Below are positions 52,472 through 52,490 of a stretch of 52,490 bases of DNA, one piece after another. Within the stretch, counting starts at the first letter, position 1, and every line of letters starts with the position of its first letter. Origin of the DNA: Gemmatimonadales bacterium UBA2975 (GTDB lineage: Bacteria > Gemmatimonadota > Gemmatimonadetes > Longimicrobiales > Gaopeijiaceae). Both the position numbers and the translations under genes were made by a program. The notes beneath the pieces are model-generated. The model had not been told where the DNA came from and ran no database searches. It saw only the letters and a list, made by a program, of their open reading frames with translations. The stretch covers positions 1-52,490 of the forward strand of contig DEAT01000036.1 of the NCBI GenBank assembly GCA_002348265.1, given 5' to 3'.

Positions 52472-52490
52472 ATGCAGTTGAGACAGATGT
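52472..52490 (+). CDS. start of a further gene (cut by window end)
   Basis: ATG 52472 follows AAAGGAGG (52459-52466) by 5 nt, a textbook Shine-Dalgarno. Only six codons (MQLRQM) are visible. The product is unknown. The 230-bp gap to the S9 gene holds both divergent promoters, but I could not fix the -10/-35 elements. Confidence 0.5.

Noticed and set aside
1..52490. tRNA, rRNA, CRISPR or mobile element in the window
   Set aside because: I looked for cloverleaf-like ends with TTCGA/TTCAA T-loops, regular spaced repeats, and transposase or integrase motifs and saw none. A covariance-model search would be decisive for small RNAs.

Overview
The window is a gene-dense bacterial chromosome segment with about 39 complete protein genes, a cut gene at each end and no gap over 300 bp. 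I see no rRNA, tRNA, CRISPR array, transposase, integrase or phage gene. The gene set fits a free-living Gram-negative: RND efflux with an outer-membrane factor, Tat-exported enzymes, lipoproteins, a MoxR/Bat module, a sortilin-like BNR protein, S9 peptidase, multicopper oxidase and amidohydrolase. This combination is typical of Gemmatimonadota or a nearby phylum. That placement is inferred from gene content and was not tested by phylogeny. Base composition looks mid-range (low-to-mid 50s % GC by eye, not calculated). Several genes appear to start with TTG or GTG, and 4-nt ATGA-type overlaps are common inside operons.

Layout: 1-3.7 kb (+) holds a cut C-terminus, a small helical protein, a TPR protein and DNA gyrase/topoisomerase IV subunit A. 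3.8-5.2 kb (-) holds queE coupled by a TAATG overlap to a NUDIX hydrolase, with a possible 37-residue ORF upstream. 5.3-6.6 kb (+) holds an MDR oxidoreductase and a MazG-like pyrophosphohydrolase, convergent with a class-V PLP enzyme (6.6-7.8 kb, -). queG is at 7.9-9.2 kb (+), giving two steps of queuosine metabolism within 4 kb. 9.3-11.4 kb (-) holds a Tat-exported esterase and a HI0933-like flavoprotein. 11.5-13 kb (+) holds cutC and an overlapping Tat-exported unknown. 13-18.7 kb (-) is a tight moxR-DUF58-batD-like-batA-batB-TPR operon. 18.8-24.8 kb (-) is a tripartite RND efflux operon. 24.9-27.5 kb (-) holds two Tat-signal cofactor enzymes, an epimerase-like protein and a HisC-like aminotransferase.

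27.7-37.8 kb looks like a metal-homeostasis island. On the minus strand a four-gene operon encodes a large multicopper oxidase with an N-terminal extension, an amidohydrolase, a divergent ZIP-like transporter with a His-rich tail, and a secreted DsrE-like protein. Divergently, on the plus strand, lie a membrane-anchored FeoA-like protein, FeoB of one subfamily, a second FeoA and FeoB of another subfamily. A near-perfect DtxR/IdeR-type palindrome overlaps a promoter in the shared 128-bp intergenic region. I consider this the most interesting part of the window.

37.9-52.2 kb holds a TEX30-like hydrolase, a secreted BNR/VPS10 protein, a strong bidirectional terminator and an NHL-repeat lipoprotein. 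It continues with a 1015-residue fusion (APH-type kinase, M23 peptidase, class-III PLP phospho-lyase/aminotransferase), ettA, an AI-2E-family transporter and a secreted S9 peptidase. A further plus-strand gene begins at 52472 and runs off the window.
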